Of a stretch of 64,000 bases of DNA, positions 34,064-44,916 are shown in pieces. This stretch comes from Candidatus Nitricoxidivorans perseverans (GTDB taxonomy: Bacteria > Pseudomonadota > Gammaproteobacteria > Burkholderiales > Rhodocyclaceae). Below the pieces are notes generated by a model. The model was given only the letters and a program-made list of their open reading frames with translations. It did no database searches and was not told the DNA's origin. Position numbers and translations under genes: made by a program. The stretch spans positions 2,606,282 through 2,670,281 of the forward strand of contig CP107246.1 of assembly GCA_030246985.1 (NCBI GenBank), given 5' to 3'. Each line of letters begins with the position of its first letter. The stretch's first letter is position 1.

Positions 34064-35953
34064 ATGATGATGACAAGCAGCAGCCTTTCCTTTGAACTTC
34101 GCCGCCAGCACTACATGGGCCGATGTCCGGGCAGGCCGGTGGCCGCCGTCGGGCAGGGCGCCGATTCCTTGCTGCGCCAGATCATTGCCGGCCGACAGCT
34201 CACCGCGCTGTTCCAGCCGATCATCGACCTGAACCGCGGGCAGATATTCGGCTTCGAGGGGCTGATCCGAGGCCCGGTGGACGGCCCCCTGCATTCGCCG
34301 CTGAAGCTCTTCGAGGCCGCCGAAGCGCACGATATGCGCGAGGAGATCGAACATCTGTGCCGGCGCGTCACGCTGGAGAGCTATAAGCAGCAGGGTTTGC
34401 CTGGCAGGCTCTTTCTGAACGTCAGCCCGGAGTGCCTGCTCTCGCCCGGCGCGCGATCGGGCGAAACCCTGAACTCCATCCGCGCGCTCGATATCGATCC
34501 GTCGCGGGTCGTGATCGAACTTACCGAAAACCAGCCGACCTTCGATTTCGAACTCATGCGCGAAGCCGTGCGGCATTACCGCGCCATGGGCTTTTCGATC
34601 GCCATCGACGATCTCGGTCAGGGCTTCTCCAGTTTGCGTCTCTGGTCGGAGTTGAGCCCGGAATTCGTCAAGATCGACAGGCATTTCGTCCAGGGAGTCG
34701 ACAGCGATCCGATCAAGCGGCAGTTCCTGCGATCGATACAGGAAATTGCGCGCAAATCCGGCACCTCGGTAATTGCGGAAGGCATCGAAACGGACGGTGA
34801 AATGCGGCATGTCGGCGGCAGCGGTATCGCCCTCGGCCAGGGTTATTTCTTCGCCCGCCCCCTCGCGATACCGCGGGTCGACCTGCCCGGTGAAATGCAG
34901 GAGAAGCTGCGGCGCGGTGGCGCGGCGCGGCGTGCGCGCGGGGACGCTCGCGGCGCGACCCCGCGGGCCATGGACGTGGTTCGAGACGTGCCGGTGGCCG
35001 ATGTGAACGCGACGACCGAGGAGGTCTATGCCATTTTCGAGCAGCATCCCGGCCTGCAAAGCCTGCCGATCCTGCTCGGCGACCGCCCGGCCGGGCTGAT
35101 CAGCCGCATCACCCTGATCGATCGCTATGCGCGCCCTTACCGCCGCGAGTTGTACGGCAGGAAATCCTGTACCGTGATCATGGACCCGCAACCCCTTCTG
35201 GTGGAAGCGGAGACGAGCCTTCAGGAACTGAGTTTCCTTCTGGCCGAAGGGGATCAGCGCCACCTGGCCGACGGCTTTCTGGTGGTCGGCCAGGGGCGCT
35301 ACTACGGCTACGGCAGCGGCCACGATGTGGTGCGCGAGATCACGCGCATGCAGATCGAGGCTGCCCGGCACGCCAACCCGCTGACCGACCTGCCGGGCAA
35401 CGTGCCGCTGAACGAACGCATCGACGCGTGGCTCATTGAGCGCCCGGTTTTCCAGGCTTGCTATTGCGATCTCGACAACTTCAAGCCTTTCAACGACGTC
35501 TATGGCTATTCGCGCGGCGATGATCTGATCAAGCTGCTGGCCTTCGTCCTTAGAACCCACTGCCATCCCGAAACGGATTTCATCGGCCACATCGGTGGCG
35601 ATGATTTCCTGGTGCTGTTCGGCAGCGACGACTGGGAGGCGCGTTGCCAGCGGATTCTTGCGGACTTCGCGCATCGCGTCGGCGATTTCTTCAGCGCTGT
35701 CGATCGGGAACGCGGTGGTTACGCCACCGAAAACCGGCAGGGCGAAAGGGTCTTCGTGCCGCTGACGAGTCTGTCGCTCGGCGTTGTCCATGTCGAGTGC
35801 GATCGCTACGGCGCCTACCATCAGGTTGCCGCCGCCGCCGCGGTCGCAAAGAAGGAGGCTAAGAAGATGCCGGGCAACAGCATCTTCATCGAGCGTCGTC
35901 GCATGGAAGGCGAGATGGGAGACGTGCGGCAAGACGATGCCCGTCAAAATTGA
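34064..35953 (+). CDS. EAL-CBS-GGDEF cyclic di-GMP protein
   Basis: A soluble 629-residue protein with no membrane helix. I start at the ATG run at 34064; upstream frame is the shadow of pstB. The N-terminal EAL domain (about 35-285) has EGLIR at 65-69, keeping the catalytic ExLxR, plus FLNVSP, IELTEN, IDDLGQG, VKID and IAEGIE, so phosphodiesterase activity is likely. Two CBS motifs follow (about 305-425), a possible nucleotide sensor. The C-terminal GGDEF domain reads GGDDF at 511-515 with no RxxD site before it; Asp for Glu suggests weak or no cyclase activity, perhaps GTP binding only. It sits after pstB where phoU is often found. Confidence 0.85.
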   Translation: MMMTSSSLSFELRRQHYMGRCPGRPVAAVGQGADSLLRQIIAGRQLTALFQPIIDLNRGQIFGFEGLIRGPVDGPLHSPLKLFEAAEAHDMREEIEHLCRRVTLESYKQQGLPGRLFLNVSPECLLSPGARSGETLNSIRALDIDPSRVVIELTENQPTFDFELMREAVRHYRAMGFSIAIDDLGQGFSSLRLWSELSPEFVKIDRHFVQGVDSDPIKRQFLRSIQEIARKSGTSVIAEGIETDGEMRHVGGSGIALGQGYFFARPLAIPRVDLPGEMQEKLRRGGAARRARGDARGATPRAMDVVRDVPVADVNATTEEVYAIFEQHPGLQSLPILLGDRPAGLISRITLIDRYARPYRRELYGRKSCTVIMDPQPLLVEAETSLQELSFLLAEGDQRHLADGFLVVGQGRYYGYGSGHDVVREITRMQIEAARHANPLTDLPGNVPLNERIDAWLIERPVFQACYCDLDNFKPFNDVYGYSRGDDLIKLLAFVLRTHCHPETDFIGHIGGDDFLVLFGSDDWEARCQRILADFAHRVGDFFSAVDRERGGYATENRQGERVFVPLTSLSLGVVHVECDRYGAYHQVAAAAAVAKKEAKKMPGNSIFIERRRMEGEMGDVRQDDARQN

Positions 35954-35979
35954 CCCGCGCCGGCCGACGCCGGTATAAT
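35950..35979 (+). promoter_or_regulatory. Sigma-70 promoter of tpiA-secG
   Basis: TTGACC at 35950-35955 and a perfect TATAAT at 35974-35979 are 18 bases apart, 32 bases before the tpiA ATG. The -35 overlaps the stop codon of the preceding EAL-CBS-GGDEF gene, so tpiA-secG is separately transcribed. Confidence 0.8.
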
Positions 35980-36011
35980 CCGACCCCTTTGCAATCTGTC
36001 GGATCGCTGTC

Positions 36012-36758
36012 ATGTCCCGCCCCAAACTCGTCGCCGGCAACTGGAAGATGCATGGCAGCCTGGCCGGCAACCTGAGCCTGCTGACCGCCGTGCGCGCCGG
36101 CGCCGCCGGCCTGAAAAACCAGATGGCCGTGTGCGTACCCGCCCCCTACCTGGCGCAGGCCCAGTCGGTGCTGGCGGGCAGCGACGTCGCTTGGGGCGCG
36201 CAGGACGTTTCCCGATATGCCCAGGGCGCCTATACCGGCGAGGTCGGCGCGGCGATGCTCAAGGATTTCGGCTGCCGCTACGCGATCGTCGGGCATTCCG
36301 AGCGCCGCACTTATCACGGCGAGACCGACGAAGCCGTCGCCGCCAAGGCGGAATCCGCCATCCGGTGCGGCCTGGTGCCGATCATCTGCGTCGGCGAGAC
36401 CTTGGCCGAGCGCGAAGCCAACGCCACCGGAGAGGTCGTCACGCGCCAGATGGATGCGGTGATCGCCCGTATCGGCGCGTCCGGGCTGGCGAAGTCGGTC
36501 GTCGCCTATGAACCCGTCTGGGCCATCGGCACCGGCAAGACCGCCACGCCGCAGCAGGCGCAGGAGGTTCACGCATTGATTCGCGCGCGCGCGGCGCAGG
36601 CTGATCCGGCCGTTGCCGGCGGACTGCTGATCCTCTACGGCGGGAGCATGAAACCGAACAACGCCAGGGATCTCATGGGCCAGCCCGACATCGACGGCGG
36701 CCTGATCGGCGGCGCCGCCTTGGTGGCGGACGACTTCTTGGCGATTTGCGCCGCATAA
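36012..36758 (+). CDS. tpiA: Triose-phosphate isomerase
   Basis: TpiA interconverts dihydroxyacetone phosphate and glyceraldehyde-3-phosphate in glycolysis and gluconeogenesis. The 248-residue TIM barrel has the active-site residues in VAGNWKMHG (Asn, Lys), IVGHSERR (His) and [15 protein letters not shown] (Glu and the flexible loop 6), and the phosphate site in [10 protein letters not shown]. secG follows 17 bases downstream, the standard pairing next to the nuo operon in Betaproteobacteria. Confidence 0.98.
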   Translation: MSRPKLVAGNWKMHGSLAGNLSLLTAVRAGAAGLKNQMAVCVPAPYLAQAQSVLAGSDVAWGAQDVSRYAQGAYTGEVGAAMLKDFGCRYAIVGHSERRTYHGETDEAVAAKAESAIRCGLVPIICVGETLAEREANATGEVVTRQMDAVIARIGASGLAKSVVAYEPVWAIGTGKTATPQQAQEVHALIRARAAQADPAVAGGLLILYGGSMKPNNARDLMGQPDIDGGLIGGAALVADDFLAICAA

Positions 36759-36775
36759 ACACACGGAATCCAACA

Positions 36776-37132
36776 ATGGAAAACATGATCTATCCCCTGT
36801 TGCTGACGGCCCATATTCTGGTGGGGGCCGGCGTCATCGGCCTGGTGCTTCTCCAGCACGGCAAGGGCGCCGACATGGGCGCCGCCTTCGGCAGCGGTGC
36901 ATCGGGCAGCTTGTTCGGGGCCACCGGCTCGGCCAATTTCCTGTCGCGTGCGACCGGCATCCTGGCGGCGGTATTTTTCCTGACGAGCCTGAGCCTCGCC
37001 TATCTGGCCGGTTCAAAGCCCAAGGCCGAGGCGTCGGGCAGCCTCATGGAATCGGTGCAGACCAAGCCCGCCGCTCCTGCGCCCGCATCCGATGCGCCGA
37101 TGGGATCAAAAGCAAAAGATATTCCGAAGTAG
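36776..37132 (+). CDS. secG: Preprotein translocase subunit SecG
   Basis: SecG is the small accessory subunit of the SecYEG protein-export channel. From the ATG at 36776 it has 118 residues: helix 1 (about 5-24, YPLLLTAHILVGAGVIGLVL), the conserved cytoplasmic loop LQHGKGADMGAAFGSGASG with SLFGATGSANFLSR, helix 2 (about 55-75), and a Pro/Ala/Lys-rich tail of 40 residues. The longer frame starting at 36746 lies in the end of tpiA and is not used. Confidence 0.95.
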   Translation: MENMIYPLLLTAHILVGAGVIGLVLLQHGKGADMGAAFGSGASGSLFGATGSANFLSRATGILAAVFFLTSLSLAYLAGSKPKAEASGSLMESVQTKPAAPAPASDAPMGSKAKDIPK

Positions 37133-37184
37133 GAAATATTTGGTATCGTGCGCGATCCTTTGTGTCGGGCATGAGAGTGGCAGC

Positions 37185-37269
37185 GCCGACGTGGTGAAAT
37201 TGGTAGACACGCTATCTTGAGGGGGTAGTGGCGAAAGCTGTGCGAGTTCGAGTCTCGCCGTCGGCACCA
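37185..37269 (+). tRNA. tRNA-Leu (anticodon GAG)
   Basis: The acceptor stem GCCGACG (37185-37191) pairs perfectly with CGTCGGC (37259-37265), followed by A and an encoded CCA (37267-37269). The D arm has AATTGGTAGACAC. The anticodon stem CTATC/GGTAG encloses the loop TTGAGGG, giving anticodon GAG, which reads CUC and CUU. A long variable arm (GTGGCGAAAGCTGT region) marks it as class II, and the T loop is TTCGAGT. It lies between secG and nuoA, a common site in Betaproteobacteria. Confidence 0.97.
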
Positions 37270-37317
37270 GTAACATGTAGTGAGGCAGTGACAGTAGAGC
37301 AATAAGAGCAAGAAACT

Positions 37318-37366
37318 GCGGCCGCCTGTGAGCGGCCGCCGATAATAATCAGAGCGGCGAAGCCGC
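37318..37366 (+). promoter_or_regulatory. Two hairpins in the nuo operon leader
   Basis: Between tRNA-Leu and nuoA, GCGGCCGC at 37318-37325 and 37332-37339 form an 8-base stem with a 6-base loop, and GCGGC/GCCGC at 37354-37358 and 37362-37366 form a second stem with a GAA loop. GATAATAAT (37341-37349) between them could be a -10. No T run follows, so these are not terminators. They may shape tRNA processing or nuoA translation. Confidence 0.45.
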
Positions 37367-37380
37367 GAGAACAGCGAAGA

Positions 37381-37755
37381 ATGTTGGAGAACTATTTTCC
37401 TGTCCTGGTTTTCGTGATCGTGGGCCTGGCCTTCGGTTGCGTGCCCATTCTTCTCGGCTGGCTGGTCGCGCCCAACCGGCCCGACAGCGAGAAGCTCTCT
37501 CCCTTCGAATGCGGCTTCGAGCCTTTCGGCGACGCCCGCATGAAGTTCGATGTGCGCTACTACCTCATCGCCATCATTTTCATCCTGTTCGATCTTGAGG
37601 TTGCCTTCCTGCTGCCTTGGGCGACGATCTTCAAGGAGATCGCCGGCACGCCCGAAATCAAGGTGTTCGGCTTTGTCGAGATGATGGTGTTCCTCGCCAT
37701 CCTCGTGATCGGCTACATCTATGCCTGGGCCAAGGGCGCCCTCGACTGGGAGTGA
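37381..37755 (+). CDS. nuoA: NADH-quinone oxidoreductase subunit A
   Basis: First gene of a complete complex I operon, 124 residues. Three membrane helices are visible (about 6-30, 62-82, 94-114). The loop between helices 1 and 2 has the conserved [14 protein letters not shown] with the Cys near the quinone channel, and helix 2 carries [12 protein letters not shown] with the conserved Asp and Glu. The ribosome site is weak (GAAGA just before the ATG). nuoB starts 4 bases after the stop. Confidence 0.97.
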   Translation: MLENYFPVLVFVIVGLAFGCVPILLGWLVAPNRPDSEKLSPFECGFEPFGDARMKFDVRYYLIAIIFILFDLEVAFLLPWATIFKEIAGTPEIKVFGFVEMMVFLAILVIGYIYAWAKGALDWE

Positions 37756-37759
37756 CCGG

Positions 37760-38239
37760 ATGAGCATCGAAGGCGTTCTCAAGGAAGGTTTCGTCACCAC
37801 CAGCCTCGATCAGCTGATCAACTGGACGCGCACGGGCTCCATGTGGCCGATGACCTTCGGCTTGGCCTGCTGCGCCGTCGAGATGATCCACGCCGGCTGC
37901 TCGCGCTACGACCTCGACCGCTTCGGCGTGGTGTTCCGTCCGAGCCCGCGGCAAAGCGACGTGATGATCGTCGCCGGCACGCTGACCAACAAGATGGCGC
38001 CGGCCCTGCGCAAGGTCTACGACCAGATGGCCGAGCCGCGCTGGGTGATGTCGATGGGCTCCTGCGCCAACGGCGGCGGCTACTACCACTACTCGTACTC
38101 GGTGGTGCGCGGTTGCGACCGCATCGTGCCGGTCGACGTCTATGTGCCGGGCTGCCCGCCCACGGCCGAGGCGCTGCTCTACGGCATCATCCAGTTGCAG
38201 AACAAGATCCGGCGCACCTCGACGATTGCACGGCCATGA
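37760..38239 (+). CDS. nuoB: NADH-quinone oxidoreductase subunit B
   Basis: The peripheral-arm subunit that holds the terminal [4Fe-4S] cluster N2, which passes electrons to quinone. Start is the ATG at 37760 ([10 protein letters not shown]), giving 159 residues; longer frame overlaps nuoA. Cluster ligands are the tandem Cys37-Cys38 (LACCAVEM), Cys102 (GSCANGGG) and Cys132 ([11 protein letters not shown]). The stop overlaps the nuoC ATG. Confidence 0.98.
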   Translation: MSIEGVLKEGFVTTSLDQLINWTRTGSMWPMTFGLACCAVEMIHAGCSRYDLDRFGVVFRPSPRQSDVMIVAGTLTNKMAPALRKVYDQMAEPRWVMSMGSCANGGGYYHYSYSVVRGCDRIVPVDVYVPGCPPTAEALLYGIIQLQNKIRRTSTIARP

Positions 38240-38838
38240 ACACGATGGGCGAAAAACTTGAACGACTCCGTCAGACGCTGAAAAGCGTGTTCGGCGACCG
38301 CATCGGCGAGCCGGTGCTGGCGCTGGGCGAAGTGACCGTCGAATGCGGCGGCGCCGCCTATGCCGAGGTGGCGCGCACGCTGCGCGACCACGCCGAACTC
38401 GCCTTCGAGCAGCTCATCGACCTCTCCGGCATCGACTATTCGACCTTCGCAGGACGGGAAGGCGGACGTCGGTACGCCGTGGTCTGCCACCTGACTTCCA
38501 TCCGCCACAACTGGCGCCTGCGCTTGCGGGCGTTCGCCGACGATGACGAAGCGCCGACGCTGGCCTCGGTGGTCGATGTCTGGAACGGCGCCAACTGGTA
38601 CGAGCGCGAGGCCTTCGACCTTTGCGGCATTCGTTTCGAGGGTCACCCCGACCTGCGCCGCATCCTGACCGACTACGGCTTCGAGGGCCACCCGCTGCGC
38701 AAGGACTTCCCGGTCTCCGGCCATGTCGAGATGCGCTACGACGCCGAGGAGCGCCGCGTCGTCTACCAGCCGGTGACCGTCGAGCCGCGCGAGGTCACGC
38801 CGCGCATCGTGCGCGAGGAGAATTACGGCCGTGGCTGA
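38236..38838 (+). CDS. nuoC: NADH-quinone oxidoreductase subunit C
   Basis: A 200-residue peripheral-arm subunit (30 kDa type). The ATG at 38236 overlaps the nuoB stop by 4 bases. Conserved features are [25 protein letters not shown], the [23 protein letters not shown] signature, and a C-terminal [11 protein letters not shown]. It is a separate gene from nuoD, unlike the fused nuoCD of enterobacteria, as usual in Betaproteobacteria. It overlaps nuoD by 8 bases. Confidence 0.97.
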   Translation: MNTMGEKLERLRQTLKSVFGDRIGEPVLALGEVTVECGGAAYAEVARTLRDHAELAFEQLIDLSGIDYSTFAGREGGRRYAVVCHLTSIRHNWRLRLRAFADDDEAPTLASVVDVWNGANWYEREAFDLCGIRFEGHPDLRRILTDYGFEGHPLRKDFPVSGHVEMRYDAEERRVVYQPVTVEPREVTPRIVREENYGRG

Positions 38839-40084
38839 GATCAAGAACTACACGATCAACTTCGGACCGCAGCATCCGGCCGCGCACGGCGTGTTGCGCC
38901 TGATCCTGGAGCTGGACGGCGAGGTGGTCGTGAAGGCCGACCCGCACATCGGTCTGCTGCACCGGGGCACCGAGAAGCTTGCCGAGACGCGCACCTGGCT
39001 CCAGACGCTGCCCTACCTGGACCGACTCGATTACGTCTCCATGATGTGCAACGAGCACGCCTACTGCCTCGCGGTGGAGCGGCTGCTCGGCGTCGAGGTT
39101 CCCCTCCGCGCCCAGTACATTCGGGTGATGATGGACGAGGTCACGCGCATCCTGAACCACCTGCTCAACATCGGCACGCACGCGCTCGACATCGGCGCGA
39201 TGACGATGGTGCTCTACACCTTCCGCGAGCGGGAAGACCTGATGGACGTGTACGAGGCCATTTCCGGCGCGCGGCTTCATGCCGCCTACTATCGGCCGGG
39301 CGGTGTTTACCGCGACCTGCCGGACCGCATGCCGCAGTACAAGCCGAACCGCTTCAAGAACGAGGCGACGGTCAAGCGCCTCAACGCGGCGCGCGAAGGC
39401 AGCCTCCTGGACTTCCTGGAGGACTTCACCGACCGATTCCCCGGCTACCTCGACGAATACCACACGCTGCTGACCGACAACCGCATCTGGAAGCAGCGCA
39501 CCGTCGACGTCGGCGTGATCCCGCCCGATCGCGCGCTCCAGCTCGGCTTCACCGGCCCGATGCTGCGCGGTTCCGGCATCGAGTGGGACCTGAGGAAGAA
39601 AGCGCCCTACGAGGTCTATGACCGCATGGAATTCGACATCCCCGTGGGCACCAACGGCGACTGCTATGACCGTTACCTCGTGCGTATGGAAGAGATGCGC
39701 CAGGCCAACCGCATCGTCAAACAGTGCATCGACTGGCTGCGCAAGAACCCGGGGCTCGTCATCACCGGCGACCACAAGGTGGCGCCGCCGCCGCGCGAGA
39801 AGATGAAGTCCAGCATGGAAGAGCTGATCCACCACTTCAAGCTCTTCTCCGAGGGCATGCACGTGCCAGCCGGCGAGGCCTACGCCGCCATCGAGCATCC
39901 GAAAGGCGAGTTCGGCGTCTGGGCGGTGTCCGACGGCGCCAACAAGCCCTACCGGATCAAGCTGCGCTCGCCGGGCTTCCCGCACCTCGCCGCCACCGAG
40001 GAAATGGCGAAGGGCCACATGATCGCCGACGTCACCGCCATCATCGGCACCATCGACCTGGTGCTGGGAGACACCGACCGATGA
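38831..40084 (+). CDS. nuoD: NADH-quinone oxidoreductase subunit D
   Basis: The 49 kDa-type subunit that lines the quinone-binding site with NuoB. It has 417 residues and starts with GTG at 38831, overlapping nuoC. Features are [46 protein letters not shown] and the C-terminal hydrogenase-like [18 protein letters not shown]. Its stop overlaps the nuoE ATG by 4 bases. Confidence 0.98.
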   Translation: MAEIKNYTINFGPQHPAAHGVLRLILELDGEVVVKADPHIGLLHRGTEKLAETRTWLQTLPYLDRLDYVSMMCNEHAYCLAVERLLGVEVPLRAQYIRVMMDEVTRILNHLLNIGTHALDIGAMTMVLYTFREREDLMDVYEAISGARLHAAYYRPGGVYRDLPDRMPQYKPNRFKNEATVKRLNAAREGSLLDFLEDFTDRFPGYLDEYHTLLTDNRIWKQRTVDVGVIPPDRALQLGFTGPMLRGSGIEWDLRKKAPYEVYDRMEFDIPVGTNGDCYDRYLVRMEEMRQANRIVKQCIDWLRKNPGLVITGDHKVAPPPREKMKSSMEELIHHFKLFSEGMHVPAGEAYAAIEHPKGEFGVWAVSDGANKPYRIKLRSPGFPHLAATEEMAKGHMIADVTAIIGTIDLVLGDTDR

Positions 40085-40560
40085 GTGTACTGAGCCTGGA
40101 AACCGTCGCACAGATCAACGCCGAGATCGGGAAATATCCCGAGGGCCAGAAGCAGTCTGCGGTGATGTCTGCCCTACGCGTCGTCCAGACCGAGCGGGGC
40201 TGGGTTTCGAAGGAGGCCATCGAGGCCGTCGCCGCGCATCTCGGCATGGCGCCGATGGCCGTCTATGAGGTCGCAACCTTCTACAACATGTACGACCTCG
40301 ATCCAGTCGGCAAGTACAAGATCACCGTCTGCACCAACCTGCCGTGCGCGCTCTCCGGCGGCGTCCACGCGGGCGAGTACCTCAAGGACAAGCTGGGCAT
40401 CGAGTTCAACGAGACGACGCCGGACGGCCTGTTCACGCTGAAAGAGGGCGAGTGCATGGGCGCCTGCGGCGACGCACCGGTGATGCTGGTGAACAACATC
40501 CGCATGCGCTGCTTCATGACGCCGGACGAGATCGACCGCCTGCTGGGAGAATGCAAATGA
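40081..40560 (+). CDS. nuoE: NADH-quinone oxidoreductase subunit E
   Basis: The 24 kDa-type thioredoxin-fold subunit with a [2Fe-2S] cluster (N1a). The 159-residue product has [19 protein letters not shown] and the four cluster Cys in CTNLPCAL and [10 protein letters not shown]. It overlaps nuoD at its start and nuoF at its end. Confidence 0.97.
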   Translation: MSVLSLETVAQINAEIGKYPEGQKQSAVMSALRVVQTERGWVSKEAIEAVAAHLGMAPMAVYEVATFYNMYDLDPVGKYKITVCTNLPCALSGGVHAGEYLKDKLGIEFNETTPDGLFTLKEGECMGACGDAPVMLVNNIRMRCFMTPDEIDRLLGECK

Positions 40561-41897
40561 TCGTCGACGCGATCACCCCGCTGCTCTCCGCCGGCTGGAC
40601 AAAGGGTGACGATGGCTGGCGCCTGAAGGACTACGAGTCGCGCGGCGGTTACCAGTCGCTGAAAAGGATCTTCGCCGAGAAGAAGTCGCCTGACGACGTG
40701 ATCGCCGAGGTCAAGGCCTCCGGCCTGCGCGGCCGCGGCGGCGCGGGCTTCCCCGTCGGCATGAAGTGGAGCTTCATGCCCAAGGCGGCGCCGCTGAAAT
40801 ACATCATTTGCAACACCGACGAGGGCGAGCCCGGCACCTTCAAGGATCGCGACATCCTGCGCTACGACCCGCATTCGGTCATCGAGGGCATGATCATCGC
40901 GGGCTTCGCCGTGGGCGCGAAAGCCGGTTACAACTACATCCATGGCGAGATCTTCGAGATATACGAGCGATTCGAGGCCGCGCTGGCCGAGGCGCGCGCC
41001 GCCGGCTACCTCGGGAAGAACATCCTCGGCTCCGGCGTCGATTTCGACCTCTTCGCCCACCACGGCTGGGGCGCTTACATCTGCGGCGAAGAGTCCGCCC
41101 TGATCGAATCCATCGAGGGCAAGAAGGGCCAGCCGCGCACGAAGCCGCCCTTCCCGGCGCAGGTCGGTCTCTACGGCAAGCCCACGCTGGTCAACAACAC
41201 GGAAAGCTACGCCTCCGTGCCTCATATCTTCCGTATCGGCGGACAGGCCTATCTGGAACTGGGCAAGCCCAACAACGGCGGCACCAAGCTGTTCTCGATC
41301 TCAGGCCATGTGATGAAGCCGGGCAACTACGAGGTGCCGCTGGGTACGCCCTTCGCGAAGCTGCTGGAAATGGCCGGCGGCATGCGCGGAGGCCGCAAGC
41401 TCAAGGGCGTGATCCCCGGCGGGTCGAGTTCGCCCGTGCTGCCCGCCGAGATCATCATGGACTGCACGATGGATTACGACTGCATCGCCAAGGCCGGCTC
41501 GATGCTCGGCTCCGGCGCGATCATCGTCATGGACGAGACGGTCTGCATGGTCAAGGCGCTGGAGCGGCTGTCCTGGTTCTACTACGAGGAGTCCTGCGGC
41601 CAGTGCACGCCCTGCCGCGAGGGCACCGGCTGGCTGCACAAGATACTGCGCCGCATCGAGCACGGCCAGGGCCGTCCGGAGGATCTCGACCTGCTCGGCT
41701 CGATCACCGGCAACATCATGGGCCGCACGGTCTGCCCGCTGGGCGACGCCGCCTCGATGCCGGTCAACGGTTTCCTCAAGCACTTCCGGCCGGAATTCGA
41801 GTACCACATCGAGCACAAGAAGTGCCTCGTGTCGCCCGAACTCCAGAAGGCCGGCAGCACCTTCCACACCCGGATGATGGCGGGGGCCGCATGCTGA
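40557..41897 (+). CDS. nuoF: NADH-quinone oxidoreductase subunit F
   Basis: The NADH-oxidising subunit with FMN and a [4Fe-4S] cluster (N3). I start at the ATG at 40557, because GGGAG (40545-40549) is 7 bases upstream; the ATG at 40551 is too close. The 446-residue product has the NADH/FMN loop [45 protein letters not shown] and the cluster motif [12 protein letters not shown] with a fourth Cys in RTVCPLGD. It overlaps nuoG by 7 bases. Confidence 0.97.
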   Translation: MIVDAITPLLSAGWTKGDDGWRLKDYESRGGYQSLKRIFAEKKSPDDVIAEVKASGLRGRGGAGFPVGMKWSFMPKAAPLKYIICNTDEGEPGTFKDRDILRYDPHSVIEGMIIAGFAVGAKAGYNYIHGEIFEIYERFEAALAEARAAGYLGKNILGSGVDFDLFAHHGWGAYICGEESALIESIEGKKGQPRTKPPFPAQVGLYGKPTLVNNTESYASVPHIFRIGGQAYLELGKPNNGGTKLFSISGHVMKPGNYEVPLGTPFAKLLEMAGGMRGGRKLKGVIPGGSSSPVLPAEIIMDCTMDYDCIAKAGSMLGSGAIIVMDETVCMVKALERLSWFYYEESCGQCTPCREGTGWLHKILRRIEHGQGRPEDLDLLGSITGNIMGRTVCPLGDAASMPVNGFLKHFRPEFEYHIEHKKCLVSPELQKAGSTFHTRMMAGAAC

Positions 41898-43855
41898 ACA
41901 TCGAGATCGACGGCAAGCAGTTCCAGGTTCCACCCGGCACCACGGTCATCCAGGCCGCGAACCAGGCCGGCATCTACATCCCGCATTTCTGCTACCACAA
42001 GAAACTCTCCATCGCGGCCAGCTGCCGCATGTGCCTGGTGCAGGTGGAGAAGGCGCCCAAGCCGCTGCCCGCCTGTGCCACGACAGTCGCCGACGGCATG
42101 AAGGTATTCACCCACTCGGAGCTGGCCGTGAAGGCCCAGAAGGGGGTGATGGAATTCCTTCTCATCAACCACCCGCTCGACTGCCCGATCTGCGACCAGG
42201 CGGGCGAGTGCCGCTTGCAGGATCTCTCCGTCGGCTACGGCGGCACGAACGCCCGCTACCAGGAAGAAAAGCGCGTCGTGCCGAACAAGGACCTGGGGCC
42301 GCTGGTCGTCGGCAACATGACCCGCTGCATCAACTGCACCCGCTGCGTGCGCTTCCTCCAGGAAATCGCGGGCTACCAGGAAATGGGCCAGGCCTTCCGC
42401 GGCGACCGCGCCGAGATCATGCCCTTCCTGGGGCGGACGATCGACTCCGAGCTTTCCGGCAACATCATCGACCTCTGCCCGGTGGGTTCGCTGACGTCGA
42501 AGCCCTTCCGCTACACCGCGCGGAGCTGGGAACTGGCCCGGCGCCCCTCGATTGCGCCGCACGACGGCCTGGGCAGCAATGTCGTCGTCCACGTCAAGAA
42601 CGACCGCGTCTATCGCGTCACGCCGCGCGAGAACGAAGCGATCAACGAGTGCTGGCTTTCGGACCGCGACCGCTTCTCCTACGAGGGGCTCAATTCCGCC
42701 GACCGCCTGACGAAGCCCATGGTGAAGCAGGGCGGCGTCTGGAAGGAAGTGGAATGGAACCAGGCGCTCGACTATGCCTCCCATGCCCTTTCCGGCGTGG
42801 CGAAGGAGCACGGCTCGGCGGCCGTGGGTGCGCTCGTGAGCCCCGCCGCGACGCTGGAGGAGATGGCGCTTGCCGCCAAGCTGATGCGCGGCCTTGGCTC
42901 GGAGAACATCGACTTCCGCCTGCGCCAGCGTGATTTTTCCGCCGACGGCAAGCGCGCCGGCACCCCCTGGCTGGGCATGAAGGTTGCCGACCTGGACGCG
43001 CTCAATCGCGTACTGCTCGTCGGCGCCAACCTCAGGCGCGAGCATCCCCTCGTCGCTTGGCGCCTGCGCAAGTCGAAGGCCGCCGTCGTACAGGTTTCGC
43101 AACCGGCGGAACTGCAAGCTCTCATCAATGCCGGCGATACGGCATTCGATGGCATCCTGCTGGGCAATCAGGCGCAGCAGCATCCGGGCGCCGCCACGCT
43201 TGCGGCACTCTCCCAGCAACTGGCCGAGCGCCTTGGCGCCAAGGTTGGCTGGCTCGTCGCCGACGCCAACGGCGTGGGCGGCTACGTCGCCAAGGCCGTG
43301 CCGGGCGAAGGCGGGCTGAACGCCGCCGCGATGATCTCCGATCCCCGCAAGGCCTACCTCGTGCTCGGCGCCGAGCCGGAACTCGACTGCGCGGACGGCG
43401 CAGCCGCGCTGGCTGCGATGAAGCAGGCGCAGTCGGTCGTCGTCCTGACCTCATTCAAGTCGGCAGCCATGCTCGACACCGCCGACTGCCTGCTGCCGGT
43501 GTCCCCCTTCACCGAGACCTCCGGCACGTTCATCAACATGGAAGGCCGCGTGCAGGGCTTCGCCGCCGCCGTCCGTCCGCTGGGCGAGACGCGGCCGGCC
43601 TGGAAGGTGCTGCGCGTGCTCGGCAACCTGCTCCGGCTCGACGGCTTCGGCCAGGAGAGCAGCGAGGACGTGCGCAACGAAGTCCTCGGCGGAGCGTCCG
43701 AATTCGTGCCGGGCCTCGACAACACCGTCTCCGGGGTCGCCATCGACCTGTCGGACGGCGCGCAGGCCGTCGCCGTGCCGATGTACGCCGTCGATCCGCT
43801 GGTGCGCCGCGCCGCGAGTCTGCAACGCACGGGCATCGCGAGGGAGAAGGTCTGA
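41891..43855 (+). CDS. nuoG: NADH-quinone oxidoreductase subunit G (short form)
   Basis: The large Fe-S subunit of complex I. The N-terminal part is intact: a [2Fe-2S] site ([16 protein letters not shown]), a His/Cys [4Fe-4S] site ([14 protein letters not shown]), and a further four-Cys site ([10 protein letters not shown] with LCPVGSL). The molybdopterin-like C-terminal part follows. The product is 654 residues, while betaproteobacterial relatives as I recall them are about 770. The missing ~100 residues would lie around 43075-43165, between [15 protein letters not shown] and [11 protein letters not shown], with the frame intact on both sides. The missing part does not bind cofactors, so activity is plausible. 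Confidence 0.94.
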   Translation: MLNIEIDGKQFQVPPGTTVIQAANQAGIYIPHFCYHKKLSIAASCRMCLVQVEKAPKPLPACATTVADGMKVFTHSELAVKAQKGVMEFLLINHPLDCPICDQAGECRLQDLSVGYGGTNARYQEEKRVVPNKDLGPLVVGNMTRCINCTRCVRFLQEIAGYQEMGQAFRGDRAEIMPFLGRTIDSELSGNIIDLCPVGSLTSKPFRYTARSWELARRPSIAPHDGLGSNVVVHVKNDRVYRVTPRENEAINECWLSDRDRFSYEGLNSADRLTKPMVKQGGVWKEVEWNQALDYASHALSGVAKEHGSAAVGALVSPAATLEEMALAAKLMRGLGSENIDFRLRQRDFSADGKRAGTPWLGMKVADLDALNRVLLVGANLRREHPLVAWRLRKSKAAVVQVSQPAELQALINAGDTAFDGILLGNQAQQHPGAATLAALSQQLAERLGAKVGWLVADANGVGGYVAKAVPGEGGLNAAAMISDPRKAYLVLGAEPELDCADGAAALAAMKQAQSVVVLTSFKSAAMLDTADCLLPVSPFTETSGTFINMEGRVQGFAAAVRPLGETRPAWKVLRVLGNLLRLDGFGQESSEDVRNEVLGGASEFVPGLDNTVSGVAIDLSDGAQAVAVPMYAVDPLVRRAASLQRTGIAREKV

Positions 43856-44916
43856 TGGAAATGCTCCTCGCCCCCATCCACCAGCACGTCGCCCCGCTGT
43901 TCGGTCCGCTCTGGCCCCTCGTCTGGACCGTCGTCAAGATCGCCCTCATCATCGCGCCGCTGCTGCTGGGCGTCGCCTACCTGACCTTCTGGGAGCGCAA
44001 GATCATCGGCTGGATGCAGGTGCGCATCGGCCCCAACCGCGTCGGCCCCTGGGGGCTGCTGCAACCCATCGCCGACGGCATGAAGCTGTTCTTCAAGGAA
44101 GTGCTGATGCCGGCGAAGGCCGATCCGCAGCTCTTCATCCTGGCGCCGATCCTCGCGATGGCGCCGGCGCTGGCGGCCTGGGCGGTAGTCCCCTTCTTCG
44201 AGGGCGGCGCGCTCGCCGACATCGACGCCGGCGTGCTCTACCTGCTGGCGATCACCTCGATCGGCGTCTACGGCATCATCATCGCCGGATGGGCCTCCAA
44301 TTCGAAGTATCCCTTCCTCGGCGCCATGCGCTCGGCCGCGCAGATGGTTTCCTACGAGGTGGCCATGGGCCTGGCCCTGGTCGCCGTACTGATGGTGTCC
44401 AACAGTCTCAACCTCTCCGACATCGTGCGCGCTCAGGACCAGGGCCGCTTCGCCGGCATGGGGCTCGGCTTCCTGTCCTGGAACTGGCTGCCGCTGCTGC
44501 CCCTGTTCGTGGTCTATCTGGTTTCGGGCGTCGCCGAGACCAACCGCGCGCCTTTCGACGTGGTCGAGGGCGAATCGGAGATCGTCGCCGGCCACATGGT
44601 CGAGTATTCGGGCATGGCCTTCGCGCTGTTCTTCCTGGCCGAATATGCCAACATGATCCTGATGGCGGCCATGACCTCGATATTCTTCCTCGGCGGCTGG
44701 CTGTCTCCGGTCGGCTTCCTGCCCGACGGCATCGTCTGGCTGCTGGCCAAAGTCACGGTCGTGCTGTTCTTCTTCCTGTGGATCCGCGCCACTTTCCCGC
44801 GCTATCGCTACGACCAGATCATGCGCCTGGGCTGGAAGGTGTTCGTGCCGGTCACACTCGTCTGGATCCCCGTCGTCGGCATCTGGATGATGTCGCCGTT
44901 CAACATCTGGAAATGA
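43855..44916 (+). CDS. nuoH: NADH-quinone oxidoreductase subunit H
   Basis: The membrane subunit next to the quinone chamber, 353 residues with eight or so helices. Signatures are [21 protein letters not shown], the [20 protein letters not shown] loop, [20 protein letters not shown] with its conserved acidic residues, and [17 protein letters not shown]. The ATG shares one base with the nuoG stop and the end overlaps the nuoI start. Confidence 0.98.
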   Translation: MEMLLAPIHQHVAPLFGPLWPLVWTVVKIALIIAPLLLGVAYLTFWERKIIGWMQVRIGPNRVGPWGLLQPIADGMKLFFKEVLMPAKADPQLFILAPILAMAPALAAWAVVPFFEGGALADIDAGVLYLLAITSIGVYGIIIAGWASNSKYPFLGAMRSAAQMVSYEVAMGLALVAVLMVSNSLNLSDIVRAQDQGRFAGMGLGFLSWNWLPLLPLFVVYLVSGVAETNRAPFDVVEGESEIVAGHMVEYSGMAFALFFLAEYANMILMAAMTSIFFLGGWLSPVGFLPDGIVWLLAKVTVVLFFFLWIRATFPRYRYDQIMRLGWKVFVPVTLVWIPVVGIWMMSPFNIWK

